From positions 1 through 64,000 of the forward strand of contig JAUNVP010000006.1 of NCBI GenBank assembly GCA_030537615.1: DNA of 64,000 nt, read 5' to 3'. The number at the start of each line of letters is the position of its first letter. Position 1 is the first letter of the stretch. The position numbers and the translations under genes were made by a program. This document shows positions 17,927 to 26,909 of this stretch, piece by piece. This DNA comes from Actinomycetaceae bacterium (lineage in GTDB: Bacteria > Actinomycetota > Actinomycetes > Actinomycetales > Actinomycetaceae). The notes beneath the pieces are model-generated. The model ran no database searches and was not told where the DNA came from. It worked only from the letters and a program-made list of their open reading frames with translations.

Positions 17927-20900
17927 GTGCACGCCATTGATTCGTTGACCCTTGATCGTATCGATCGACTACTCAAGCTCGTCAAAGAAAGAATCTACAC
18001 CGACCCCGTTCCCGTTACGCTACGGGCGTGGGAAGCCCCCGGCGAACCCGTCTCGTTCGACGAAGCCAAAGCACAGGAGTTCGTTCCGTTCGAGCTTGGC
18101 TCCCCCTGGGGGAAAGCGTGGTCAACGTGGTGGTTTACGCTGACGTTCACAGTTAATGGCAATTCCGAACGCCCCCGCGAACTCCTCATCGACCCCGGGT
18201 TCATTGGGGACTGGCCCGGCAACCAATCTGAAGGACTGCTACGCCTATCCGACGGCACGATTCTCAAAGCGGTCAATCCGCAAAACTACGCCTGGCGGAT
18301 CCCGTCGGACATGACCGGTGAAGTTACCGTATACTTTGAGGCTGCTGCCAACCCAGACATTATGGCGAAAGGCTGGGTGCCCACAAACCAGGGGGATCGA
18401 CTCACCTCCAGTGACGATGCGCTCTATACGTTTACACGGGCGGAAGTAGCGACGTTTAATCATGAAGCGTGGGATCTGTACTTCGATCTCGAGGTACTCC
18501 ACGGCCTCGCCCGTAATCTCGATCCGACGAGCACCCGACGAGCACAGATCGTCGCCGCCCTCGACCGCGCGGCCAGCGCTCTCAATCCTGCTAACGTACT
18601 GGAGAGCGCAGATCGTGCGCGTCAGATTCTTCGCCCTGAACTCGAGCGGCACGCCGCATCCTCTGCACACCACCTGCATGCGATTGGTCATGCTCACATT
18701 GACTGCGCATGGCTGTGGCCACTTCGGGAAACCGTGCGCAAAACTGCGCGCACCTTCTCCAACGTGCTGTGGCTTGCCGAGCAGTATCCCGATTTCCGGT
18801 TCGCGTGTTCGAGCGCCCAACAGTATCGGTGGGTCAAAGACCACTACCCGGAGTTAATGGGACGGATCAAAGATGCCGTTGCACGCGGACAGTGGGTTCC
18901 CGTCGGTGGAATGTGGGTTGAACCGGACGGGAATCTCCCCTCTGGCGAAGCGCTCGTGCGCCAACTCCTGCTCGGACAAAAGCTCTTCCTGGAAGAATTT
19001 GGACAGCGGTGCGAAGGCATGTGGATACCGGATTCGTTCGGTTATACCGCTGCCTACCCCCAGATTGCGGCGCAGGCTGAAATGCAGTGGTTCCTCACCC
19101 AGAAAATCTCCTGGAACCAAACGAACAAGTTCCCCCATCACTCATTCTGGTGGGAAGGACTCGACGGCACCCGGCTATTCACCCATTTCTGCCCGGTCGA
19201 CTGCTACGACTCTGTTGTCGAACCGAAAGAACTGCTCCACGCGCAAAAGAACTTCATGGATAAGGGGCGTGCCTCCCATTCGCTCCTGCCCTTCGGGCAC
19301 GGGGACGGCGGCGGCGGTCCGATGCGCGCCATGATGGAAAGACTCCACCGCTCACGCGACCTCGACGGCCTCCCCACCGTCACCATTGATACGCCGAGCG
19401 ACTTCTTCGCGACAGCAATGGACGAATACGCGGATGACGCCCAAACGTGGGTCGGGGAACTGTACCTCGAACTTCACCGCGGCACTTTCACCTCAGAAGC
19501 CTCGATTAAGTTCGGCAACCGCCGGTGCGAGGCCGCCCTCCATGCCGCAGAATACCTGTGGTCTGTGGCGGCTATACGTGCCGGTGCGACCTACCCGAAC
19601 GACCAGCTCAACGAGTGGTGGCGCGAAGTTTTGCTACTCCAGTTCCACGATATTTTGCCCGGCTCGTCAATTGCTTGGGTGCACCGAGAGGCGCGCGAAG
19701 CGTACCAACGTTTGCTCGGGGAGATCAACCAGTCAATCGGTGACGCTGTTGCGGCAGCCGGCTTCGCCGGAACCGGCCATAAGCTCAACATCTCCCCCGC
19801 ATCGCGTCGCTTGCCCGCAGCCTCATCGATCAGCGTAACCGCACCCTATTCCACGACCACCCGTGATGTAACGTGTACGCAGAACGTCACTCGCGACGGC
19901 AATACCGTGTCGAATGGTGTGCTCACTGTTCGTTTCAACAGTGACGGGACTATTGGCTCGATCATCGATGAAGAAAAGAACCGCGAGATCATTGGCCAAG
20001 ACGCTAATCTATTCGTCCTCCACAGCGATATTCCTAACATGTGGGATGCGTGGGATGTCGACAGGTTCTATCTTGAGTCGCGCCGTGAGCTACGCGATCT
20101 CGATTCCTTTGAGTGGGTCGAAGATTCCGATGCGTGCACTGCTCGGATCCACCGCCGTTTCAACGACTCAACCATTACTCAAACTGTGACGATCCGGCCA
20201 GGTTCACGGTGGATCGATTTTGAGCAAGACATCGACTGGCACGAAAAAGAGGTGTTCCTCAAGTGGGAGTTCCCCACGACCTTGCACGCACCCGCGTCCC
20301 AGGCGGAAATCCAATTTGGGCACGTCAATCGCCCAACGCACGAAAACACGTCGTGGGAGGACGCCAAGTTCGAACTATACGCACACCGCTGGTTGCGCAT
20401 TGCCGAACCCAACTACGGCGTCTCTATCGCTAATGATGGCACCTACGGTTACGACGTACGCCGCAGTGTCGTCGATGGCACGGTGTGCACCACTCCTCGT
20501 CTTTCGGTTCTTCGCGGCCCCCAATTCCCCGATCCAACCGGCGATCCCGGGATACATCGGCGCCGGTGGTCGGTCGGTGTTGGTACCGACACGTCCGAGG
20601 CGATCGAGAGCGGGTACGCCCTCAACTGCGCGTCAGTTGAGGTTGGGGCCGAGGTCGAACCGCTGTTCCGAGTCGAGGGCGAGGGCGTGTACCTTGAGAC
20701 CGTTAAGCTCGCTGAGGACGGTTCCGGCGACGTCATCGTTCGAGCCTATGAAGCACTCGGAAACTACGCTCACGCGCGCATTACCCCGACTTTTGAAGTC
20801 GCCGACGCGTATGCAACCAATATTTACGAGGAGCCGTCCTCCGTGGCCCCTTCCGTTTCCTTTGGAGACGGATCTGCTCACGTGAGACTCTCGGCTTTCA

Positions 20901-20932
20901 AGTTCGTCACTATCCGCTTCGTTATCAGCTAG
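17927..20932 (+). CDS. Alpha-mannosidase, glycoside hydrolase family 38
   Basis: A 1001-aa cytoplasmic GH38 enzyme (no signal peptide), of normal length for the bacterial/vacuolar class that trims alpha-mannosides. N-terminal all-beta domain (about 1-230). Catalytic domain (about 248-520) with the Zn motif AIGHAHIDCAWLWPLRET (H-x-D), the nucleophile Asp in GMWIPDSFGYTAAYPQI, and HGDGGGGP. Alpha-helical segment with HDILPGSSIAW. C-terminal beta-sandwiches (about 640-1001). GTG start with GAAAGGA 8 nt upstream. Fourth-largest gene block of the operon; together with the importer it implies intracellular degradation of short alpha-mannosyl oligosaccharides. Linkage preference cannot be read from sequence. 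Confidence 0.93.
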   Translation: MHAIDSLTLDRIDRLLKLVKERIYTDPVPVTLRAWEAPGEPVSFDEAKAQEFVPFELGSPWGKAWSTWWFTLTFTVNGNSERPRELLIDPGFIGDWPGNQSEGLLRLSDGTILKAVNPQNYAWRIPSDMTGEVTVYFEAAANPDIMAKGWVPTNQGDRLTSSDDALYTFTRAEVATFNHEAWDLYFDLEVLHGLARNLDPTSTRRAQIVAALDRAASALNPANVLESADRARQILRPELERHAASSAHHLHAIGHAHIDCAWLWPLRETVRKTARTFSNVLWLAEQYPDFRFACSSAQQYRWVKDHYPELMGRIKDAVARGQWVPVGGMWVEPDGNLPSGEALVRQLLLGQKLFLEEFGQRCEGMWIPDSFGYTAAYPQIAAQAEMQWFLTQKISWNQTNKFPHHSFWWEGLDGTRLFTHFCPVDCYDSVVEPKELLHAQKNFMDKGRASHSLLPFGHGDGGGGPMRAMMERLHRSRDLDGLPTVTIDTPSDFFATAMDEYADDAQTWVGELYLELHRGTFTSEASIKFGNRRCEAALHAAEYLWSVAAIRAGATYPNDQLNEWWREVLLLQFHDILPGSSIAWVHREAREAYQRLLGEINQSIGDAVAAAGFAGTGHKLNISPASRRLPAASSISVTAPYSTTTRDVTCTQNVTRDGNTVSNGVLTVRFNSDGTIGSIIDEEKNREIIGQDANLFVLHSDIPNMWDAWDVDRFYLESRRELRDLDSFEWVEDSDACTARIHRRFNDSTITQTVTIRPGSRWIDFEQDIDWHEKEVFLKWEFPTTLHAPASQAEIQFGHVNRPTHENTSWEDAKFELYAHRWLRIAEPNYGVSIANDGTYGYDVRRSVVDGTVCTTPRLSVLRGPQFPDPTGDPGIHRRRWSVGVGTDTSEAIESGYALNCASVEVGAEVEPLFRVEGEGVYLETVKLAEDGSGDVIVRAYEALGNYAHARITPTFEVADAYATNIYEEPSSVAPSVSFGDGSAHVRLSAFKFVTIRFVIS

Positions 20933-20942
20933 GGAGATAATC

Positions 20943-21752
20943 ATGACCAAACTGTGCTTCATCGGAATAGACGGCGTGCGCTGGGACAAAGCATCCGCGC
21001 CTGATGTTGCCCCGTGGCTGATGAAACTGGCCCGCGAAGGGTCAGTGACCCCCATGTGGATGGTGCCGCCAACCGATTCAGGCCCAGGGTGGGCAACATT
21101 GCTCACCGGCTGCCCCCACGAGGAAACCAACGTCTACGACAACGAGTTCGTTGCACATCGGCTCGGGCACTGCCCCGACCTCCTGTCGCAGATGTGGTTC
21201 CGGGATTACACCACCCGCACAATGGCTGCGGTGACGTGGCGACAGTTGGCGGATCCGCATGGCAGAGCTCCCGTCATTCATACGCGCCCCGATCAGATTC
21301 GAGCAAAACTCCATCAACTCCACATTCGCGATGGTGAAACCTACGGCTGCGTGCGCGCCGACGAAGAAGTGCAAGCGGTAGCCGCGCGAGTGATTCGAGA
21401 GGAAGGACCGGACGGTAGTTTCATTCATCTTGAGGGCGTCGACGAGGCTGGCCACAACTACGGGTCTGAAGGCCGCGAGTACACCGAAGCAATCAGCCGG
21501 ATCGACGAGATTATCCGATGCATCTGGAAAGCTGTCGATGAACGTGTCCGGCTATATGACGAAGACTGGCTCATCGCCATTGCCACCGACCACGGCCACA
21601 AGCCCGAGGGCGGGCACGGTGAAGACGAAGAAATCGTGCGGCGCTCCTTCCTCGTCCTCAACCGCTTCGGGCGCGAACTACCCGATCTCGGCGACGAGAT
21701 TCGTCCAATCGATGTTACCCCTCTCCTTTTGAGGCTGACGAACCCGCAATGA
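20943..21752 (+). CDS. Alkaline-phosphatase-superfamily phosphodiesterase (NPP-like)
   Basis: A 269-aa enzyme of the nucleotide pyrophosphatase/phosphodiesterase type. The two-metal site is visible: IGIDGVRWD (first Asp), TDSGPGWATLLTG (nucleophile Ser/Thr region), HLEGVDEAGHNYG (Asp, His) and ATDHGHKPEGGHGE (Asp, His, His). No signal peptide, so it acts inside the cell. Ribosome binding site GGGAGA at 6 nt. It overlaps the HAD gene by 4 bp and follows the mannosidase by 10 bp, so it belongs to the same transcript. The context suggests a glycosyl or inositol phosphodiester rather than a nucleotide, but this is inference. Confidence 0.82.
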   Translation: MTKLCFIGIDGVRWDKASAPDVAPWLMKLAREGSVTPMWMVPPTDSGPGWATLLTGCPHEETNVYDNEFVAHRLGHCPDLLSQMWFRDYTTRTMAAVTWRQLADPHGRAPVIHTRPDQIRAKLHQLHIRDGETYGCVRADEEVQAVAARVIREEGPDGSFIHLEGVDEAGHNYGSEGREYTEAISRIDEIIRCIWKAVDERVRLYDEDWLIAIATDHGHKPEGGHGEDEEIVRRSFLVLNRFGRELPDLGDEIRPIDVTPLLLRLTNPQ

Positions 21753-22408
21753 CGTTACTCACCCGCCCCACGGCTCTGCTATGCGATTTTGACGGCACTT
21801 TAGCGGATACGGAGAAAACGTGGGACTACGCCTTTGACGACCTGATAACGGAATACGGTGTAACACCGGCGAGCGGTGACTCGCTCGGCGGCACTGCCGA
21901 TGACATGGTTGATTTGCTTCTGGCCTCGGGCATCGAGGCTCCGCACAATACCCTCAAATCCCGCTATGTCGATCTCATTGCGAAGTATCAAGAATCGGAA
22001 ATCAGTGTCATGCCGGGTGCGATCGAGACACTGAGGAAGGTGCGCGGGCGCGTACCGATCGGGGTGGCGTCGAACTCACCGCGTCGAATCCTCGAAAACG
22101 CGCTCAGACTTTCAGGGCTCATCCATGAGATCGACGTGCACGTGGCCGAGGACGATGTTGCCGCGGGGAAGCCTTCACCCGACCTGTACTGGTGGCTGAC
22201 TGAACATCTCGGGGTGCGCCCCGAGCGATGTGTCGTCCTCGAAGACTCTCCCATGGGTGCGCGAGCGGCGCGGGCAGCGGGGTGCTACGTCATCGGCGTG
22301 AATCCTGATCCCGCTATCTCAATCGCCTGCGACCTGCGGGTATCGTCACTGTGCGATCCGGTATTCGTCAATTGGCTTGACGACGCTTTGGGGGAGCAAA
22401 ACCCATGA
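21749..22408 (+). CDS. HAD-superfamily phosphatase (beta-phosphoglucomutase-like)
   Basis: A 219-aa subfamily IA HAD hydrolase. Motif I is CDFDGTLADTE (nucleophile Asp16 and acid/base Asp18), motif II GVASNSPRR (Ser/Asn), motif III Lys in AAGKPSPDLYWW and motif IV VVLEDSPMGARAARAAG. The cap region (20-90) is of the beta-PGM/sugar-phosphatase type. It could dephosphorylate a hexose phosphate or isomerise it. Coupled by 4-bp overlaps to the phosphodiesterase upstream and the IMPase-like gene downstream, so the three phosphate enzymes are made together. Confidence 0.85.
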   Translation: MTLLTRPTALLCDFDGTLADTEKTWDYAFDDLITEYGVTPASGDSLGGTADDMVDLLLASGIEAPHNTLKSRYVDLIAKYQESEISVMPGAIETLRKVRGRVPIGVASNSPRRILENALRLSGLIHEIDVHVAEDDVAAGKPSPDLYWWLTEHLGVRPERCVVLEDSPMGARAARAAGCYVIGVNPDPAISIACDLRVSSLCDPVFVNWLDDALGEQNP

Positions 22409-23202
22409 GTGAGCCGTCAGCATCAATCTGCCTCAAGGCTCTCTCATGCGCGCGTGAAGCCGCTCAGTCCGTCGGCTCTCTCTTGCTTTCCGGCCCGTCC
22501 GAGGTATCCGTAAAATCCTCCGCGTCCGACATCGTGACAGACATCGACATCGCAGCTGAACAGCAAATTCGCGCCCATATTAGCTCTGTTTTCCCCTCTC
22601 ACCGCATAGTCGGAGAAGAACTCGATGATGTCGGCCACGATCCCGACTGGACGTGGTATATCGACCCCATTGATGGGACAACGAACTATGCACGCGGACT
22701 TCCCTGGTATGCCGTCTCAATCGCTCTCTCGTTTCGCAACGAGCCCGTCGTCGGCGTGGTGCACAACCCAGCAACCGGTTTCCTTGCCTCAACGATCCGC
22801 GGCCGACAACTCTCTCATACCCCCGCGACCCGCTCTCGCCAGCACGAGACCATCGCGGGAAGTCTCATTCTCACCGAATGGAATGTCGCTCGCCCGTTCC
22901 CGGGACAAGACTCTCTCATGGAGTTTCTTGCTTCAGCGGATGCGACAACGCGGGTCATGGGGTCGGGGACTTTATCTCTCTCTTACACCGCGGTCGGAGC
23001 CGCGGATGCGGCCATGATCGGCAGCTATAACCCGGTCGATCACGCGGCCGGCTGGCTCCTGTGTGCAGAGGCCGGGCTCGTTTGTCTCGATCTCCACCAT
23101 CGCACGATAGTACCCCAGCCACCGGCCTCCCCCTTTGTTATTGGGCATGACAGAGCCGTGAACGCTATCGGGGAGTTTATCTCAACCATTGACTCGCCCT
23201 AG
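22405..23202 (+). CDS. Inositol-monophosphatase-family protein
   Basis: A 265-aa Mg-dependent phosphatase of the IMPase/FBPase superfamily. Metal residues are present in VTDIDIAAE, IVGEELDD (Glu-Glu), and the signature WYIDPIDGTTNYARG (Asp-Pro-Ile-Asp-Gly). The second signature, usually W-D-x-A-A-G, reads NPVDHAAGWLLCAEAG, keeping the Asp but losing the Trp. Substrates in this family include inositol-1-phosphate, histidinol phosphate and sugar phosphates. Last gene of the deoR-GH4-GH38-phosphodiesterase-HAD-IMPase transcript; overlaps the HAD gene by 4 bp. The clustering is the main reason to suspect an inositol-containing substrate. Confidence 0.85.
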   Translation: MSEPSASICLKALSCAREAAQSVGSLLLSGPSEVSVKSSASDIVTDIDIAAEQQIRAHISSVFPSHRIVGEELDDVGHDPDWTWYIDPIDGTTNYARGLPWYAVSIALSFRNEPVVGVVHNPATGFLASTIRGRQLSHTPATRSRQHETIAGSLILTEWNVARPFPGQDSLMEFLASADATTRVMGSGTLSLSYTAVGAADAAMIGSYNPVDHAAGWLLCAEAGLVCLDLHHRTIVPQPPASPFVIGHDRAVNAIGEFISTIDSP

Positions 23203-23268
23203 CAGAGTTCGGGCCGTCAGACGTCCATCCACCTATAGCACGTGCCAGTCAGAGATAGTAGACCTTGC

Positions 23269-23283
23269 TAATCATATTGATTA
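23269..23283. promoter_or_regulatory. Palindrome upstream of the arginine deiminase
   Basis: TAATCA-TAT-TGATTA is a perfect 6-3-6 palindrome about 82 bp before the deiminase start, in an AT-rich stretch that continues TTATCATTAC. It resembles a metalloregulator (Fur/DtxR-like) half-site pair only loosely. Candidate operator. Confidence 0.4.
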
Positions 23284-23364
23284 TCATTACGCCAGCGCAG
23301 TAGAACACTTACTACGCTCAAGCGTGCCCTTCGGGGCATTTCCCTTCAAATCTAAAGGACGACT

Positions 23365-25557
23365 ATGTCACCACTGACACCTCTGCCAGGAGCAGTGCCG
23401 GACTATTGCGAGCCGAACCTACCGGTTACCGGCGCTCCGACAGCCCTCATCGCGACAATCGCTCTCGTCATACTTTCCGCCGGGATCGTCGCTGTTTTCA
23501 TGGCTCGAAAACGGTACAGGGCAGTCGCTGCCTCCTCGCTTGCATTACTCGTTTTAGCAGGGCTGACGCTTCCGCACACTGCCGCACACGCGAGCGACGA
23601 TGTCACCAAACCCTGCCCTCCCGGATACCACTATGTTGCGCAGAAAGATCCCGCCAATAAGACCCCCGGGGCGACCACTCCAGGGGAGGATCAACCGACC
23701 TCCCCAGAATCACCTAACACGCACTCGACGCCTTCGACGCCCGCGCCGAGCGCAGACCCAACGGCTCCTCCGAGCATTGATGAGCCAACGACCACTGCCG
23801 AGCCAGCAGGAACTGAAAATGCTCGCATCGTGTCCGATACGAATCGCGACGGTATCGCCAATGTTGAGGACGATTCGGACCTCGAAAACAATGCCGCGAC
23901 CATACATTCTGGCGCGGTATTCCTCGCCAATATCGACGATTCGTCTGGCCGGTGTCCACTAAAAGACGGCGATCGACTACTCGGAGTCGAAGAAATGAAA
24001 GATTGTAGCGACGCCAACGATTCCGAAGTCAATGGAGCAGAAGACGAAAAAGATCTAGCTCCCCTGGCAACTACTCCGTTACCTGATATTTCCCGCACGG
24101 CCTCGGCGACGATTTCTACTGACGAGAAAGCACGTGACCGAGTGAATATTTTCCTCAAAGAAAACGACTCGTGGAAGCTACTCACAGCAGACACGGTCAT
24201 TACCGCCGACCAACTCCGCGCAGGAATCACCCTGGGTCTTGAAGGTACAGATGTCGTCAAAGACGCGAGTTGGGACGGGAGTGTCACCGTCACGCTGACC
24301 ATCACTGACGGCGAGGCTTCGAAGCAGGTACAGGCAACTTTGCATTCAGCACCTCTGCTGGCTCATAACCACACGCAGGAGATTGAAACACTGTTCACCT
24401 TGACCGATAAAGGCGGGTACTACAACGGGAAACTCGCGACCGCCCTGGAATCATTGGCCCAGGCCAACGGTACGCGTGCGCAGCGGTTTGAACCGTCTGC
24501 CGACCAGTGGGTCCAAGACTTATTTGAACCGATGTACCAATCGTTGCCAACCGTTGAGGGCACTCGGACCATGCGCGTCATGCTCAAGTCCGATCAGGTC
24601 CGCGGAGTGTACGAGGACGAATACGCTGACGGCGGGGTTGATGATGCCGATAAGGTCGGCATCTACCAGGCGCTGTACGGCCTTCGCGGCCCAGGAGTCG
24701 CCGTGTTGAATATCGGAGATTCCACCGTCGCCAACACCCTCGACTCATCGGGGAATATCGAAACGCTCCCACCGATGCCCGGCTATCCTGCAGGCCGCAT
24801 TGTCATTGGGCACCGCACGGCCACAAATATGCCGAAAGATGTCGATGAGTCCGAACCACTCGAGCCTTCGGCAGCCGTGCGCGGGTTTTTTGAAGCTCAG
24901 GGAGCGCAAAAACCGATTTACCTCGATACCTCTTTCCTCGCGGTTGGGCACATTGATGAGTTCATGACGACCGTTCCGGCCGATAACGCCTGGGGTTGGA
25001 AGCTCGTTGTCGCATCGCCGAAAGACGGGCTCGACCTGGTCAAGAAACTGCAGGACGAGGGCCACGGCGCTCAATCACTCATCTCTGCGCCCGGTGGTCA
25101 GGGCACCACGATCGACATGGCTCTAGAGGGCGGACATGCCGAGCGGCTCAATCTCAATGCCGAACGCATCATTAACGAGAACATCGCTACCGTGAAGCGC
25201 GAAATCGGCATTCCCGACGACTACATCGTGCGTGTGCCCATGTTCTATCGTGCCGAACTCGATGATGATGGGCCAGATGGTGTGAACTTTGACGGTGACT
25301 ACTACGCGGCAGACTTCATCCCCAACCCGATCAACGGTGTGGTGATGAAGAACCGTGAGTTTATTGCTCCAAAAACATGGGGTCCGGTGATTGATGGCAC
25401 TGATGTTTTCGAGCAGGCCGTGACCAACGCTTTCGCGAAGGCAGGAATGACGACCACGTACGTCAACACCTACGAGGTGCTGTACGTCCACGGCGGTGAA
25501 GTGCATTGTGGAACCAATGCACTTCGCACCCCGGTACCGTACTACCTCGCCCGGTAA
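23365..25557 (+). CDS. Protein-arginine deiminase (PAD) domain protein with N-terminal LPXTG-like signal
   Basis: 730 aa. The C-terminal ~400 residues match the animal-type PAD fold that turns peptidyl-arginine into citrulline. Catalytic residues of human PAD4 (D350, H471, D473, C645) have clear counterparts: D385 in QWVQDLFEPMY, H529 and D531 in VGHIDEFMTTVPA, and C715 in GGEVHCGTNALRTP. The middle region (about 157-230) has Ca-type Asp repeats (DTNRDGIANVEDDSD) and AVFLANIDD as in PAD middle domains. Residues 95-150 are a Pro/Thr/Ser linker. The N-terminus is odd: LPVTG (19-23), a hydrophobic stretch (25-46) and RKRYR (48-52), i.e. a sortase-type sorting signal, then a second hydrophobic segment ending LPHTAAHASDD like a signal peptide. 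ATG 23365 has AAAGGA 6 nt upstream, so this N-terminus is probably really translated. Expected at the surface or secreted. Confidence 0.88.
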   Translation: MSPLTPLPGAVPDYCEPNLPVTGAPTALIATIALVILSAGIVAVFMARKRYRAVAASSLALLVLAGLTLPHTAAHASDDVTKPCPPGYHYVAQKDPANKTPGATTPGEDQPTSPESPNTHSTPSTPAPSADPTAPPSIDEPTTTAEPAGTENARIVSDTNRDGIANVEDDSDLENNAATIHSGAVFLANIDDSSGRCPLKDGDRLLGVEEMKDCSDANDSEVNGAEDEKDLAPLATTPLPDISRTASATISTDEKARDRVNIFLKENDSWKLLTADTVITADQLRAGITLGLEGTDVVKDASWDGSVTVTLTITDGEASKQVQATLHSAPLLAHNHTQEIETLFTLTDKGGYYNGKLATALESLAQANGTRAQRFEPSADQWVQDLFEPMYQSLPTVEGTRTMRVMLKSDQVRGVYEDEYADGGVDDADKVGIYQALYGLRGPGVAVLNIGDSTVANTLDSSGNIETLPPMPGYPAGRIVIGHRTATNMPKDVDESEPLEPSAAVRGFFEAQGAQKPIYLDTSFLAVGHIDEFMTTVPADNAWGWKLVVASPKDGLDLVKKLQDEGHGAQSLISAPGGQGTTIDMALEGGHAERLNLNAERIINENIATVKREIGIPDDYIVRVPMFYRAELDDDGPDGVNFDGDYYAADFIPNPINGVVMKNREFIAPKTWGPVIDGTDVFEQAVTNAFAKAGMTTTYVNTYEVLYVHGGEVHCGTNALRTPVPYYLAR

Positions 25558-25573
25558 TCGATCTACTAGCCAC

Positions 25574-25611
25574 GGGGCCGAGGATGCCGATGCGTCCTCG
25601 GCCCCGATTTT
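25574..25611. terminator. Terminator between PAD and serpin genes
   Basis: GGGGCCGAGGA / TCCTCGGCCCC, 11-bp stem with a 10-nt loop, then GATTTTAAT. It lies in the 74-bp gap between the convergent genes. Confidence 0.8.
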
Positions 25612-25631
25612 AATATTTGTGCCAGGTGACG

Positions 25632-26909
25632 CTATTGTGCGATTGGGTTTCGGATTGCGGAATAGAACAGCGGCAATCCCGATTCCATATCGTGCACAAG
25701 GAACAAATAGGGGCGATCAACAATGAACGGTTCAGGTTCTTCAGGAGCTCGAACCTCACCTACCTCTCCGACTTCAGTCACCGCCGCCGCAATAGTTCCA
25801 TCCTCACGGACTTTAAGCCGCGCCTGTTGGCTCATCTGATCGACGATAAGAACCTCGTCGGCACAGGTTCGATGCAGTGGGTCCGCTTCGGGATCAAAGA
25901 TTTTTGTTACTCCGAGGGCTTCAAGTGATTCGGCCACGTCCAGTTTCGATTGGAGGTCGAGTCGCGGCAGCATGACAATAGTCTTCTGACTCCACTTAGT
26001 TGTTACATCTTCTATAAGAGCGGCCATCAATTCATCGGTCATATCTGCTGGGTCGACACCTTCTGGAGGAAGAACCACCGTCGCCGCAAAGCGTTGCCGA
26101 TATGGGATAGAGGCGATCCTCCAGCCGTCTTTTTCACCTAGGCTGACCTTAATTTCTCCATCCATCATGGGAACATCGATGGTTTGCCCATCGAGGGTGT
26201 AGAAAGGATGGTCCTTGGTGAATTGCTCATCAAATGGTTGACTCCATCTGCTGGCAAAAAGCACCGCATTTTGCATCACCAACCGCAGTTTATTGTTCGG
26301 TACGATACTCGTTTTCTTAATGAGTCCAGCGGTATGGTGTCTGAGCCAGACACTGAGCGGTTCTATCGAGCTTTCATCTGATAGATCCAAAAGTGCGATG
26401 CCGGAATCGTGAAAGCGTTTGAGACTGATAAGGAACTCACTCTCCGGCGTGAAATCGTCATCAATGACAAGTTGGTTGGCAACGTGGACAAACGGCTCCT
26501 CCCCTAACTCTTTCTCAGGGTTAAACGAGCTCACATCTCCGTCAAACTCCCGTAACGAACGGATTACCGCGGCCATCATTTCCGACCGCTTGTCGCCACT
26601 GACTCCTATCGCAGATTCTATTTCTGTCAAGGCGTTGTCACTGGCGCCCTCTGCCAACATTCCGAGGGCAAGAATAAGCGATACCGGAGAGCTAATGACG
26701 TTTTCGCCCGGCTCACCGTGAATCACGAGTTCGCGTCCTATGCGGTGTGCACTGTTCACCAGTGATTGCAGATCTTTGCCCGGCTCTAGCGCAACGTTGA
26801 CAAACTCGATGTCTTCGGCTTGGAGCTCGGGTTCGGGGGCTTCTCGCGTGCTTGCGCACGATGCGAGGGCGAGGGCGACCGGAACTATCGTGGCAATAAG
26901 GCGTTTCAT
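25632..26909 (-). CDS. Serpin-family lipoprotein (predicted protease inhibitor)
   Basis: About 425 aa. Signal peptide MKRLIATIVPVALALASC with lipidated Cys18, so surface-anchored. The serpin fold spans about 65-425: NVISSPVSLILALGMLAEGA, VANQLVIDD, NNKLRLVMQNAVLFASRW, and the C-terminal FIVDRPYLFLVHD...LPLFYSAIRNP. The reactive-loop hinge reads VREDGTIAAAVTEVG, which fits the inhibitory pattern (Glu at P17, Gly P15, Thr P14, small residues P12-P10, Thr P8). Counting 17 residues from the hinge Glu puts a Glu at P1, with Arg two residues on. ATG 26909 chosen for the lipoprotein signal; a GTG at 26954 would add 15 residues before it. No convincing ribosome binding site is visible. Prokaryotic serpins occur in bifidobacteria, where they inhibit host elastase-like proteases. 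Confidence 0.88.
   Translation of the reverse strand: MKRLIATIVPVALALASCASTREAPEPELQAEDIEFVNVALEPGKDLQSLVNSAHRIGRELVIHGEPGENVISSPVSLILALGMLAEGASDNALTEIESAIGVSGDKRSEMMAAVIRSLREFDGDVSSFNPEKELGEEPFVHVANQLVIDDDFTPESEFLISLKRFHDSGIALLDLSDESSIEPLSVWLRHHTAGLIKKTSIVPNNKLRLVMQNAVLFASRWSQPFDEQFTKDHPFYTLDGQTIDVPMMDGEIKVSLGEKDGWRIASIPYRQRFAATVVLPPEGVDPADMTDELMAALIEDVTTKWSQKTIVMLPRLDLQSKLDVAESLEALGVTKIFDPEADPLHRTCADEVLIVDQMSQQARLKVREDGTIAAAVTEVGEVGEVRAPEEPEPFIVDRPYLFLVHDMESGLPLFYSAIRNPIAQ

Noticed and set aside
23203-23364. Fur box in front of the deiminase
   Set aside because: The 6-3-6 palindrome does not reach the 19-bp Fur consensus; listed only as an unidentified operator.
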